Assembly (NCBI RefSeq): GCF_003086295.3
Contig: NC_092042.1
Span: 43,274,137 to 43,338,136, forward strand
Length of the DNA: 64,000 bases
Origin: Arachis hypogaea
Lineage: Eukaryota > Streptophyta > Magnoliopsida > Fabales > Fabaceae
Direction of reading: 5' to 3'
Shown: positions 13,901-23,288 of the stretch, one piece after another
Numbering within the stretch: position 1 is the stretch's first letter
Layout of the letters: each line of letters opens with the position of its first letter
Notes under the pieces: model-generated
What the model was told of the DNA's origin: nothing
What the model saw: the letters and a program-made list of their open reading frames with translations, nothing else
Database searches by the model: none
Made by a program: the position numbers and the translations under genes

Positions 13901-13955
13901 AGCCAGCGCAGAGCACCGTTAAGGCAAAGGGCGGCGGTGCCGATGGTATAGTCAT
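1..13955 (-). CDS. FGT1: FORGETTER1 / Strawberry-notch (SBNO) family helicase, 5' part of gene (17 exons, 3' end outside window)
   Basis: Seen: exons in coding order at 13955-13551, 12514-12449, 12295-12122, 12038-11908, 11460-11384, 10836-10655, 10502-10419, 5716-5584, 5076-5016, 4931-4850, 2762-2631, 2528-2385, 2269-2173, 2081-1950, 903-847, 382-309 and 205-1. All introns have GT-AG borders and the phases join without a stop, giving about 745 codons. Domain order: two Cys4-type zinc motifs at the N-terminus, Walker [15 protein letters not shown] box split over two exons (IFDE/CHKAKN), motif [10 protein letters not shown], motif [11 protein letters not shown], an acidic linker, then a PHD finger. 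Known: Arabidopsis FGT1 is about 1300 aa, acts in the nucleus with SWI/SNF and ISWI remodellers and sustains heat-stress memory. Missing here: the C-terminal helicase lobe beyond the left edge. The PHD segment and the last residues diverge from what I remember of the family, so this may be a second paralogue. No frameshift or nonsense codon was found. Confidence 0.9.
904..1949 (-). other. Intron 14 of the FGT1-like gene, no gene seen
   Basis: AT-rich intron between exons 14 and 15. I see no ORF, repeat pair or transposon end that I can support. The neighbouring intron 383-846 is likewise empty. Confidence 0.6.
1950..2762 (-). CDS. FGT1: FGT1-like exons 11-14
   Basis: Exon 11 (2762-2631) and exon 12 (2528-2385) carry [21 protein letters not shown] and [15 protein letters not shown]. 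Exon 13 (2269-2173) encodes [18 protein letters not shown]. Exon 14 (2081-1950) is low complexity and Ser/Glu rich, a linker before the PHD finger. All borders are GT-AG and the frame is open. Confidence 0.85.
3118..3311 (-). repeat. 3' LTR of the intronic TRIM-like element
   Basis: Starts TGTTAG and ends TAACA; it aligns along its length with 4304-4515 apart from small insertions. Short inverted termini TGTTAGAA/TTCTAACA are visible. Confidence 0.8.
3395..4112. repeat. Minisatellite with GCAGAYGGAACTGCC core
   Basis: Some 700 bp are built from the core GCAGACGGAACTGCC (variants GCAGATGGAACTGCC, GCAGACGAAACTGCC) alternating with spacers such as GTCTGAAGGAACTAGGAA and AAAGAAGCG. The right half uses shorter spacers (CACGAGAGAAC). 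Open frames in both directions are by-products of the repeat and not genes. Confidence 0.85.
4304..4515 (-). repeat. 5' LTR of the intronic TRIM-like element
   Basis: Direct copy of 3118-3311 with an extra TTGATTCTAA segment and an ATTTAATT insertion. The primer-site-like GAGGATACCA (plus strand) abuts it at 4294-4303. Confidence 0.8.
4850..5716 (-). CDS. FGT1: FGT1-like exons 8-10: core after the DECH box
   Basis: Exon 8 (5716-5584) encodes [20 protein letters not shown]. Exon 9 (5076-5016) encodes [15 protein letters not shown]. Exon 10 (4931-4850) encodes [20 protein letters not shown]. Together they form the conserved SBNO middle block. The intron before exon 8 is the 4.7 kb intron of the gene. 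Confidence 0.87.
7405..7650. repeat. Direct repeat copy 1 in intron 7
   Basis: Shares the order of blocks ATAGGCAACAAA, AATACATAC..TTAGCAAAT, GAGAAAGAGAAAG and GAGGAGATAAAGAAAATGTA with 9336-9555, about 1.9 kb away in the same orientation. It could be diverged LTRs or a duplicated transposon fragment. Confidence 0.6.
7891..7933. repeat. TAA microsatellite
   Basis: About fourteen uninterrupted TAA units inside intron 7. Confidence 0.95.
8204..8353 (+). pseudogene. Short open frame, possible remnant of a MULE/FAR1-like N-terminus
   Basis: A 49-codon frame starts [18 protein letters not shown] and contains a possible splice donor after FDK (GTATGG). Its coding-like composition stands out in AT-rich intron DNA, and the EFDLN opening resembles N-termini of FAR1-type proteins in Mutator-like elements. 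That is a weak likeness and the function is unproven. Confidence 0.25.
9336..9555. repeat. Direct repeat copy 2 in intron 7
   Basis: Partner of 7405-7650, with frequent substitutions between the copies. A CTACCTAGCATCACCCTT block at 9249-9266 just left of it resembles transposon termini seen in other legumes, from memory only. Confidence 0.55.
10419..10836 (-). CDS. FGT1: FGT1-like exons 6-7: DECH box region
   Basis: Exon 6 (10836-10655) ends in FDGLIIFDE and exon 7 (10502-10419) opens with [10 protein letters not shown], so the intron splits the DECH ATPase motif between E and C. Phase is 0 across this junction. The order and spacing to Walker A match SBNO proteins, which carry DECH rather than DEAD or DEAH. 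Confidence 0.88.
11908..12295 (-). CDS. FGT1: FGT1-like exons 3-4: conserved PPHPDP segment and Walker A
   Basis: Exon 3 (12295-12122) encodes the family signature [18 protein letters not shown] and ends YACQ. Exon 4 (12038-11908) carries the ATP-binding loop [20 protein letters not shown]. The 83-bp intron between them has an AACAG acceptor and a GTTTG donor. Exon 2 (12514-12449) just upstream adds the acidic [10 protein letters not shown] segment. Confidence 0.88.
12515..13550 (-). other. Intron 1 of the FGT1-like gene with short hairpin repeats
   Basis: AT-rich intron with no ORF. At 12890-13045 the word AAATCTGA and its complement recur. The clearest case is CACAAATCTGA-CCA-TCAGATTTGTG at 13020-13044, an 11-bp perfect stem with a 3-nt loop. 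Confidence 0.7.
13551..13955 (-). CDS. FGT1: FGT1-like exon 1: start codon, two zinc motifs, basic stretch
   Basis: The 135-codon exon starts at the ATG at 13955, the first ATG after a CT-rich leader. It has one Cys-pair motif near residues 16-37 (CAGC...CPAC), a Pro-rich linker, a basic segment ([10 protein letters not shown], candidate nuclear localisation signal) and a second Cys-pair motif near residues 101-122 (CRCC...CPKC). It ends EEINE followed by a GTGTAT donor. This paired LSD1-like zinc layout is what plant FGT1 proteins show before the helicase core. Confidence 0.88.
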
Positions 13956-14150
13956 TTTGGGAGATTATGTTAGTCGGGGAGAGAGAGAGAGAGGGGGGGA
14001 GAATGAGTAAGTGGTGGGAGGAAATAGAGGGAACGAAGAGGGTGGTTAATAGATGAACAAAGAAGAAAGAAAGCGCGCCAAAATGTATGGGTTTGTGACT
14101 TGGCGGAAACTTACTCGACACGCTTGCCTCCTTTCCTCTATATAGTGGCG
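13956..14150 (-). promoter_or_regulatory. FGT1-like core promoter and CT-rich 5' leader
   Basis: Reading the minus strand, a TATA box CTATATAGAGG lies at about 14136-14146, some 185 bp before the start codon. That places transcription start near 14110. The leader is a pyrimidine run (plus-strand GA repeat at 13980-14003), typical of plant housekeeping 5' UTRs. The transposon stack starts at 14597, so only about 450 bp of unique-looking DNA lies upstream of the TATA box. Confidence 0.55.
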
Positions 14151-14596
14151 TTTCACTTTTTTCAATTTTTATTTTTCTTTTTTTAATTGGCTAAACAATC
14201 AAAATCGCTCTAGATTTTTCACCAAGCTATAATGATATCCAAATTTTTTAATTGATAAGGATATATCAGTTAAGATTATAAAATAAAAAAATTATATAAA
14301 GAATTTAAATTTTTAATATATTTATTTTGTATTTATTAAATAAGAACATTAAAAAAATTTTATTAATAATAAATTTATTATGTGTCTTGAAAATATATAT
14401 TAACTAAATCTTTGATAAAAATATTTTTAAAAAATTTCAAATCCAATAAAAATATTAAATCAAATATATATTTTTAAAAAATTAAAATAAATTAAATTTT
14501 GATAATATTTTTTACAAGTATAATAAAAAATTAAAATATTTTTATCGAGTTAAATTTTAGTTTTGTTTCCAAAATTAGAAAATTATATTAAAATTA
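14151..14596. other. AT-rich upstream region, no gene seen
   Basis: Only A/T-rich DNA between the FGT1-like TATA box and the left inverted repeat of the transposon stack. The 9 bp TTAAAATTA at 14588-14596 is the proposed left target duplication. Confidence 0.6.
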
Positions 14597-14799
14597 GAGC
14601 AATTTACGAAAATAAAATATTTTGCTTCTAAAATTACGGAAATGCAACTTTTGCAGTTTAAATACGAAAATGTTTAGTTGACGAAGCATTTGGAAAAAAA
14701 CCGTGGGCAGGGGTTCTACGGTGTCTGTAAGAATGTAAAACATGCATAAACTGCATTTATATACGAGTTTCACTATATATACTAATCTAGAGTGAGTGG
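14597..14799 (+). repeat. Left terminal inverted repeat of the MULE-like element
   Basis: About 200 bp, inverted relative to 47277-47564. It lacks roughly 80 bp present in the right copy, in the middle of the repeat. Confidence 0.7.
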
Positions 14800-15508
14800 A
14801 ATATATTTACATCTATCATTTATATTGTCAACGAAATAAGATTATATCTTGTAGTACATTTTAAATTTATTCAAATTGTAAAAATGATATAATTTTAAAC
14901 TATATGGATAATATTGATTTGATTTATACTTTTCAATCTAATTCAATTTTATGCAAATAATTGATTTATACAGTGTTAATTTAAATTTGTTTTTCAAACT
15001 ATTTTGATTTAATCTATTATAATTTGAATTAAATAAAATTATATTCTATTTAAATTTTAATTTTTTAATTTAAGTAATTTATTCAAATTTTTAGTACATA
15101 TATTCAAATAATATTTTAAATTTTTAATACGTATATTTATATATTTATTTAAATAATACTCTCAAATTTTTATTAATAATAATATATTTTATTCTAAAAT
15201 ATTTAAAATTTAAATAAATATAATTTAAATTTTTAAAATTATAAAATTTATTATTTAGATGATATATAATTCCATATATTTGCTAATAATTTTTTTTTGT
15301 GACTTAAAGAAGGATAAATTCAAAATAAAACAAAAAAATAAGCCTTAAGAGAAGTTGTAAGCTTACAACATCACTAGGGACAAGTTGTAAGCTTACAACA
15401 TCACTAGGGACAAGCATTTCGAAGGGTCTGGTCATGTTAATAATCATTCAGTGTACTCAACTTTTTCTTTTAACTAAGTTCAAATGTACTTCCTATTTTG
15501 TACTATTA
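14800..15508. other. AT-rich MULE interior with a tandem 30-bp duplication
   Basis: No gene. At 15352-15411 a 30-bp unit (AAGTTGTAAGCTTACAACAT plus TCACTAGGGAC) occurs twice without change. Each unit contains the palindrome TTGTAAGCTTACAA. Confidence 0.75.
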
Positions 15509-15536
15509 TTAGTGTTAAATTCGTGCGATGCACGGG
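15509..15536 (-). other. Helitron 3' terminus with hairpin and CTAA end
   Basis: Plus strand TTAGTGTTAAATTCGTGC then GATGCACGGGG. The stem CGTGC/GCACG has a GAT loop. The terminal tetramer on the minus strand is CTAA. Confidence 0.55.
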
Positions 15537-15540
15537 GTTA

Positions 15541-16001
15541 TATTTAAATTTGATAAGTTAAATTAAAAATAATATTTTATAACTATATGTTTTTTAAATT
15601 TAGTATAACACTATCATCGTCGTTATATAATAAACGTGTTAAATATGTTGTTTTATCTTTATTCAAAGTAAAATATAAATAGAAGAGTTTGAAGTTTATA
15701 ATATTCTTGAACCATAAGGAGGGAGACATGAAAAAAATAAGAACATATATAACTATAATAATAGCATGTTAATTTTACACTAAATTTTATATCAAAAAAC
15801 TAATAAAAATTTATCGGTAACCTAGTATCTTACTAACTTCATTAGAAAAGCAATTGACATAGGATGTTATGCTCCTTGTTACACATTTCGTTTCAAATCT
15901 GAAAAAAGAGTTATAGATAAATTAGTTATATCTATAGTAAGTATTTGTACAAAAGTATAAGTCATAACATGTTATTAAAATGAAAATAATATTATTCTTA
16001 C
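15541..16001. other. AT-rich 3' untranslated part of the Helitron, no gene seen
   Basis: No ORF or repeat pair visible between the helicase stop codon and the 3' hairpin. Confidence 0.6.
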
Positions 16002-18228
16002 CTAAATATTATTAAAAACCTCTTTGAACATGACATTTGTTGTTGATGACTTTGGATTGCTGTCTTCGTCTAGAATTAAAACTATGAGGCCACTGCGACT
16101 CTTAACTCTTGACAAAGCAACATAAAGTTGTCCATGACTGAACACTGATTTTGGCAAATAAAGCCCTACATGTGATAATGATTGACCCTGACTCTTGTTA
16201 ATGGTCATTGCAAAACATACTGTTAATGGAAATTGTCTCCGTTGAAACTTAAATGGCAATCCTGAATCTGAAGGAATCAAGTTTATTTTTGGAATGTACA
16301 CTTTATCTCCAATATTTCTACCAGTCACTACCGTCGCTCTAATTACGTTGCTGCCAAGTTCGTTAACTATTAATCTTGTCCTGTTGCATAAACCTGAAGT
16401 CTGGTCTATGTTTCGCAGTAGCATTACAGCGACTCCTGGCTTCAAAGTCAACTTGTGATTGGGTAGTCCCGAACATTTAATGTCATTTAGGAACTCTGGT
16501 GTGAACTACTCTTGTTGTACATCTTCATTCTCATCAGCTTGACATGTTGTGTCAGAGCTCAAATACTCTTTTTCCATCCCTGGAAAGATTGTCAAGGCAA
16601 AATCATCTACCTTCTCGACACTCTCAAGCGTGGGTGCAAGAATTGCCCTACTCTGAAAATACCTGTAATCTGACATGTTTTGCAACAAATTTGGATATGC
16701 AAAGTCTAGCAAATGAGAGAAAGGGTCATCAGTAGTTGTAATCAATAGATCATCTTGAATTTCAACTTCTGATTCATCACCAACAACAGAGCCAATATTT
16801 TTATTTCCAACATCAAGTATCCAATTAGCAAATCTCTTCATTTCGCCATCATCTTGATCTGAAGAAGATTTTAGAAGTCTCATATTCATATGCAGTTTTA
16901 GAATCTTACAAAATGACCACAGATGGGATGAGTTAATAGCGGATGCCAATATATCGTGTCTACTTCCTTTCAGAATCACCAGAAGTATCTGTCTGAAATC
17001 ACCTCCTAGAACAACAACCTTACCACCAAATGGTTGATGTGTCTTATGTTGATCGGTAACTGACATAAGATCCCTGAGCGTCTAATCAAGTACTTCAAAG
17101 CACATTTTATTGAGCATTGGAGCTTCATCCCAAATTATTAAGCTACTTTGGATGAGCAGCTCAGCCTTCAAACTGCCATGCTTGATGTTGTAAGTAGATT
17201 CATCAGTAATTGTAATGGGTATTGAAAATCTAGAATGAACCGATCTGCCACCAGGTAAGAGTAAAGAAGCAATTCCACTGGATGCGATATTTAAAACAAT
17301 CTTTCCTCTAGACCGAATAGCAGCAGAAAGTTCATTCCAAATAAATGTCTTAACACACCCACCATGCCCATAAACGAAGTAAAAACCACCAGAGTCTGTA
17401 ATAACAGCATTGAGTATCTCATCAAATACTAACCTTTTCTCATGAGTCATCTTTTGTTCCGTATATAAGTTTGTATGAGTCAACTCATTTGTGTCATATG
17501 CTAACTCCTCCTCTATTAGCTTATTCTGAAAAAGGCGAACATCAGACATCTCAGGATATGGCATTGATTGATAGTCTCTTAAAGATCTCGCATTGCTGTT
17601 GAGTATCTTCTCAATCTCAATAAGGCAGAGGTTTTTCAATTCGTCATCAGTCATGTTTAGTCCTAGCAAAATCACATGGTGGTTTTATGAATTATTTAAT
17701 AAGTAATTCCAAAATAAAACTATTAATATTATCAAAAAAAATAAAGATAATAAGAGAATACAATCTTGATATAAAAAAAAACATAGTAAAATACCTTGAT
17801 TTTTCAAAGCTTTTTTCCTCTCATATAGTATTCCATCAGCTAATAATGTCCAAGTTGCATTCCAAACACGCTCTGGGTTGCTAATGCTATTAGATATGAG
17901 TAGCATCGCAAATAGTTTTCTCAATTGATAACTAGATGCAAGTTCAGCTACCTCATTAATAGCTGTAATGAATTTCTTATCATCGCACAGTATTCCCATG
18001 GAATAGCAAGCATCTTGGAAGCTAGAATATGTAATTCCATTAACTGTCCTAATAGACTCATATGCTGTGCAACCTCTCTGAACAGCTAACAAAATTCTCA
18101 TATAATAAATATCACCTGTACCCGGTGGAACATAATTTAACCTCTCGATAGAATACCCTCTTTTGCGTGGATGCCATTCCCTTGATTCTCTATCATAAAC
18201 AAATTGATTTGAAAACTCAGTCAACTTT
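16002..18228 (-). pseudogene. PIF1-like Helitron helicase, truncated and interrupted by stops
   Basis: Three collinear frames give one helicase. 18224-17795 encodes the upstream Helitron region (REWHPRKRGYSIERLNYVPP). A 132-bp GT-AG intron follows (17794-17663). 17662-17082 holds motif I and motif II (LIIWDEAPMLNK). 17066-16506 has VVVLGGDFRQILLVI. 16451-16002 has TLKPGVAVMLLRNID and the C-terminal INKSQGQ...YVALSRV motifs. Known family role: 5'-to-3' DNA helicase for Helitron replication. Damage: a stop just after CFEVLD near 17080, a second after DVQQE near 16504, and motif I reads GHGGCVKT where GxGGTGKT is expected, so a core glycine is lost. The N-terminal half and Rep domain are absent upstream of 18228. 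Confidence 0.85.
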
Positions 18229-18245
18229 TAGAGCGATCCAAATTA

Positions 18246-18250
18246 ATTAG
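18246..18250. repeat. Target-site duplication of O1, left copy (ATTAG)
   Basis: ATTAG abuts the TG of the left LTR; the same 5 bp follow the right LTR at 40869-40873. Confidence 0.9.
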
Positions 18251-19793
18251 TGATGAGCGGATATTTTATACGCTTTTTGGGGGTAATTTCATATAGTTTT
18301 TAGTATGTTTTAGTTAGTTTCTAGTATATTTTTATTAGTTTTAGGCAAAATTCATATTTCTAGACTTTACTAAGAGTTTGTGTATTTTTCTGTGATTTCA
18401 GGTATTTTCTGGCTGAAAATGAGGGAGCTGAGCAAAAATCTGATTCAGGCTGAAAAAGGACTGCTAATGTTGTTGGATTCTGAACTCCCTGCACTTGGAA
18501 TGAATTTTTTGGAGCTACAAGAGTCCAATTGGCGCGCTCTCAATTGGGTTGGAAAGTAGACATCCAGGGCTTTCCAGCAATATATAATAGTCCATACTTT
18601 GGGCGAAGATAAACATCGTAAACTGGCGTTGAACGCCAGTTCCATGTTGCATTCTAGCGTTGAACGCCAGAAACAGGTTGCAAGTTGGAGTTAAACGCCA
18701 GAAACAGGTTACAACCTGATGTTTAACTCCAGAAACAGCCCAGGCACGTGAGAAGCTTAAGTCTCAGCCCTAGCACACACCAAGTGGCCCCAGAAGTGGA
18801 TTTCTACACTATCTATCTTAATTTACTCATTTTCTGTAAACCTAGGTTACTAGTTTAGTATTTAAACAACTTTTAGAGACTTATTTTGTATCTCGTGACA
18901 TTTTTTTAGATATGAACTTTGTACCTTTTAACGGCATGAGTCTCTAAACTCCATTGTTGGGGGTGAGGAACTCTGCAGCGTCTCGATGAATTAAGGCAAT
19001 TATTTCTGTTTTTCCTTCAAACACGCTTGTTTTTATCTAAGATACTGATTCGTACTTAACCGTGATGAATGTGATGATCCGTGACACTCATCACCATTCT
19101 CAACCCATGAACGTGTGCCTGACAACCACCTCTGTTCTACATTAGATTGAATGAGTATCTCTTAGATTCTTTAATCAGAATCTTCGTGGTATAAGCTAGA
19201 ATCCATTGGCAGCATCCTTGAGAATCCGAAAAGTCTAAACCTTGTCTGTGGTATTCCGAGTAGGATTCAGGGATTGGATAACTGTGACGAGCTTCAAACT
19301 CGCAAGTGTTGGGCGTAGTGACAGACGCAAAAGGATCAATGGATCCTATTCCGACATGATCGAAAACCGACGGATGATTAGCCGTGCTGTGACAGAGCAT
19401 TTGGACCATTTTCACTGAGAGGATGGGAAGTAGCCATTGACAACGGTGACACCCTACATACAGCATGCCATGGAAGGAGCCTTGCATGTTTGAAAGTAAG
19501 AAAGCATTATGTTGCAGGGATTCAGAAGACAAAGCATCTCCAAAACTCCAACATATTCTCCATTATTGAGTAACAATTACTTATTTTATGCCCTTTCACT
19601 TTTTACAATTGAAACTAAAGAACCCTATTGGCATCTTGACTAAGAATAATAAGATAACCATAGCTTGCTTCAAGCCAACAATCTCCGTGGGATTTGACCC
19701 TTACTCACGTAAGGTATTACTTGGACGACCCAGTGCACTTGTTGGTTAGTTGTGCAGAATTACATAGTGTGAGTGTAATTTTCAGGCACCAAG
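18251..19793 (+). repeat. O1 5' LTR
   Basis: Starts TGATGAGCGGATATTTTATA and ends TTTTCAGGCACCA. It contains GGCGTT/AACGCC palindrome words at about 18620-18740. Minus-strand open frames inside it recur in the other LTR and are not genes. Confidence 0.93.
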
Positions 19794-20736
19794 TTTTTGG
19801 CACCGTTGCCGGGGATTGTTTGAGTTTGAACAACTAACGGTTTATTTTGTTACTTAGATTAGGAAAAAATTGTCTTTTTTTTAGAGTCACTAGAATTGCA
19901 TCTTTTATTATTCCTTTAAAATTTTTTTTTCTTCAAAACTATTATTTTTCTTCATTAATTGTTAGTTTTTTTTAGTCCAGTTTTTTGATTTAAGTTTGGT
20001 GTCAATTGCATACTTTTTGTGTTCCTTCAATTTTTCAAAAAAATAGTTTTTCTCCATTTAGTTCATGCATTTTTTGAATGTGTCTATTTTCTTGGGAATA
20101 GTTGCCCCTTTAAATTTTCCTTTTAAAAATCTTTTTCAAAAATAATTTTTCTTTGAATAAATCTTGTGCCAAATTTTAAGTTTGGTGTTTTCTTGCTAAT
20201 TTTTCTTTAGTTTTCGAAAATTTATCTTTGGTTTTCTAAAAATTTTAAGTTTGGTGTTCTTACTTTTGTTCTTATTGTTCTTGTGAGTCTTCTTTGTGTT
20301 TTGATCTTAAAATTTTTAAGTTTAGTGTGCCTTGGTGTTTTCCCTCCAAAATTTTTGAAAACAAGGAGCATTGGGTTTAAAAATTTTAAGTCTTGTGTCT
20401 TTTGTATGTTTTTTTCTTTCATAATAAAACTAAAAAAAATCAAAAAATATCTTTTTTAACTATTTTTAAGCAGATTTTTCGAAATTTTCTATAAAAATTC
20501 AGATTTCAATTTCAAAAATTTTCAAATCTTATCTTTTTTAAAAATCACATCTTTTTCAAAACTTCCTAACCACTTTTTCTCTCTCTTCATTTTTCGAAAA
20601 TCCTCATAAAATATTTTCAAATCTCTTTTTTTATTTTATTGTATTTTTTGTTTTATTTTATTTTATTATTTTGAGAATTTCTTTTCTTATATAATAAAAA
20701 AATAAAATAAATCTACATCATCTCCCTTTTTCCATC
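19794..20736 (+). other. O1 primer-binding site and leader
   Basis: TTTTTGGCACCGTTGCCGGG right after the LTR is the tRNA-Asp-type primer site (one mismatch to the usual TGGCGCCG). The leader to 20736 is T-rich, noncoding, and repeats AAGTTTGGTGT-like words at about 19992, 20178, 20248, 20319 and 20388. Confidence 0.8.
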
Positions 20737-21566
20737 ATGGACCTTAGTGGAAATGAACAGTCCAAAAGGACTCTGGGGTCATATGCTAACCCCACTACTG
20801 CTTCATATGGGAGTAGTATCTATATACCCTCCATCGGAGTCAGTAGTTTTGAGTTGAATCCTCAGCTCATTATCATGGTGCAGCAAAGTTGCCAGTATTC
20901 CGGTTTTCTACAGGAAGAACCTACAGAGTTTTTGGCACAGTTTTTACAAATTGCTGACACAGTACATGATAAGGAAGTAGATCAGGATGTCTACAGATTA
21001 TTACTATTTTCATTTGCTGTAAAAGACCAAGCTAAGAGGTGGTTAAATAACCAACCTAAGGCCAGCATAAGGACATGGAAACAGTTGTCAGAAAAATTCC
21101 TAAATCAATATTTCCCTAAAAAACAGATGACACAGCTAAGGCTGAGCATCCAAGGCTTTAAACAAGGAGATAATGAATCCATTTATGATGCCTGGGAGAG
21201 ATACAGAGAGATGCTAAGAAAATGCCCATCTGAAATGTTTTCAGAGTGGGTGCAGTTAGACATCTTCTATTATGGGCTTACAGAGAAAGCTTAGATTTCT
21301 CTAGACCACTCAGCTGGTGGATCTATCCACATGAGAAAGACAATTGAAGAAGTTCAAGAGCTCATTGATACAATTGCTAGAAATCAGCATCTGTACCTAA
21401 GCAGTGAACCTTCCATGAAAGAAGAGGCTAAAATAGTAACTGCTGAACTCAGTCCTGTAGAACAAGTTACTAAATTCAATCAGCAATGAGATTTTCTAAC
21501 AAAATAACTAGCCGAATTCAAGGAGATACTACAACAAACAAGAATGGCTAATATGAATATGGAAGT
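20737..21566 (+). pseudogene. gag: O1 gag, N-terminal part (interrupted by N1)
   Basis: An ATG at 20737 opens MDLSGNEQSKRT. The Retrotrans_gag domain (PF03732 type) follows: FLAQFLQIADTV, LLLFSFAVKDQAKRWL, IYDAWERYREMLRKCPSEMF. It should form the capsid shell in the cytoplasm. Stops: TAG at 21292 after TEKA, a second at about 21487 and a third at about 21505. The reading frame otherwise continues (LDHSAGGSIHMRKTIEE) to the N1 insertion point after NMNMEV. No CCHC knuckle was seen. Confidence 0.85.
21562..21566. repeat. Target-site duplication of N1, left copy (GAAGT)
   Basis: GAAGT before 21567 matches GAAGT at 31888-31892. Joining across the insert restores the gag frame. Confidence 0.9.
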
Positions 21567-23288
21567 TGGTAGCGCGAAATTGTGATCAATACTTTTCACA
21601 AATCAAATAATCCCCGGTGATGAACCCAAAAACTTGGTATTCAATACCATGGCATAAACATAACTTCGCACAACTAACCAGCAAGTGTACTGGGTCGTCC
21701 AAGTAATAAACCTTACGCGAGTAAGGGTCGATCCCACAGAGATTGTTGGTATGAAGCAAGCTATGGTCACCTTGTAAATCTTAGTCAGGCAAACTCAAAT
21801 GGATATGGTGATATACGAATAAAACATAAAGATAAAGATAGAGATACTTATGTAATTCATTGGTGGGAATTTCAGATAAGCGTATGAAGATGCTTGGTCC
21901 CTTCCGTCTCTCTGCTTTCCTACTGTCTTCATCCAATCCTTCTTACTCCTTTCCATGGCAAGCTTATGCAAGGGTTTCACCGTTGTAAGTGGCTACCTCC
22001 CATCCTCTCAGTGGAAATGTTCAACGCACCCTGTCACGGCACGGCTATCCATCTGTCAGTTCTCAATCAGGCCGGAATAGAATCCAGTGATTCTTTTGCG
22101 TCTGTCACTAACGCCCCGCCCTCAGGAGTTTGAAGCACGTCACAGTCATTCAATCATTGAATCCTACTCAGAATACCACAGACAAGGTTAGACCTTCCGG
22201 ATTCTCTTGAATGCTGCCATCAGTTCTAGCCTATACCACGAAGACTCTGATCTCACGGAATGGCTGGCTCGGTTGTCAAGCGAGCGCTCGGTTGTCAGGC
22301 GATCAACCATGCATCGTGTATCAGGAATCCAAGAGATATTCACCCAATCTAAGGTAGAACGGAGGTGGTTGTCAGTCACACGTTCATAGGTGAGAATGAT
22401 GATGAGTGTCACGGATCATCACATTCATCAAGTTGAAGAACAAGTGATATCTTAGAACAAGAACAAGCGGAATTGAATAGAAGAACAATAGTAATTGCAT
22501 TAATACTCGAGGTACAGCAGAGCTCCACACCTTAATCTATGGTGTGTAGAAACTCCACCGTTGAAAATACATAAGAACAAGAGTGATCATTGGCTTCGGC
22601 CCCAGAGAGGGAACCAGAAGAACCAAGATCTGATCTAAGAACTAGATGTCCAAAAGATTTTAAAATACAATGGTAAAAGGTCCTACATATAGAGAACTAG
22701 TAGCCTAAGGTTTACAGAGATGAGTAAATGACATAAAAATCCACTTCCGGGCCCACTTGGTGTGTGCTTGGGCTGAGCATTGAAGCATTTTCATGTAGAG
22801 ACTCTTCTTGGAGTTAAACGCCAGCTTTTATGCCAGTTTGGGCGTTTAACTCCCACTTTGGTGCCAGTTCCGGCGTTTAACGCTGGAAATCTTGAGGGTG
22901 ACTTTGAACGCCGGTTTGGGCCATCAATACTTGGGCAAAGTATGGACTATCATATATTTCTGGAAAGCCCAGGATGTCTACTTTCCAACGCCGTTGAGAG
23001 CGCGCCAATTGGGCTTCTGTAGCTCCAGAAAATCCACTTCGAGTGCAGGGAGGTCAGAATCCAACAGCATCTGCAGTCCTTTTTAGTCTCTGAATCAGAT
23101 TTTTGCTCAGGTCCCTCAATTTCAGCCAGAAAATACCTGAAATCATAGAAAAACACACAAACTCATAGTAAAGCCCAGAAAAGTGATTTTTAACTAAAAA
23201 CTAATAAAAATATACTAAAAACTAACTAGATCATACTAAAAACATACTAAAAACAATGCCAAAAAGCGTACAAATTATCCGCTCATCA
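21567..23288 (-). repeat. N1 3' LTR
   Basis: Plus strand runs TGGTAGCGCGAAATTGTG to CCGCTCATCA, so on the minus strand it opens TGATGAGCGGATAATTTG, like the O1 LTR. It carries GGCGTTTAAC-type words at about 22815-22915. Confidence 0.93.

Noticed and set aside
13555..14121. Overlapping ORFs on both strands around the FGT1-like first exon
   Set aside because: Shadow frames of a GC-richer exon; only the 13955 start gives the conserved zinc motifs and a proper donor.
21894..22412. Open frames in the N1 LTR, repeated at 30459-31011
   Set aside because: They occur identically in both LTRs on opposite strands without start context; by-products of LTR sequence.
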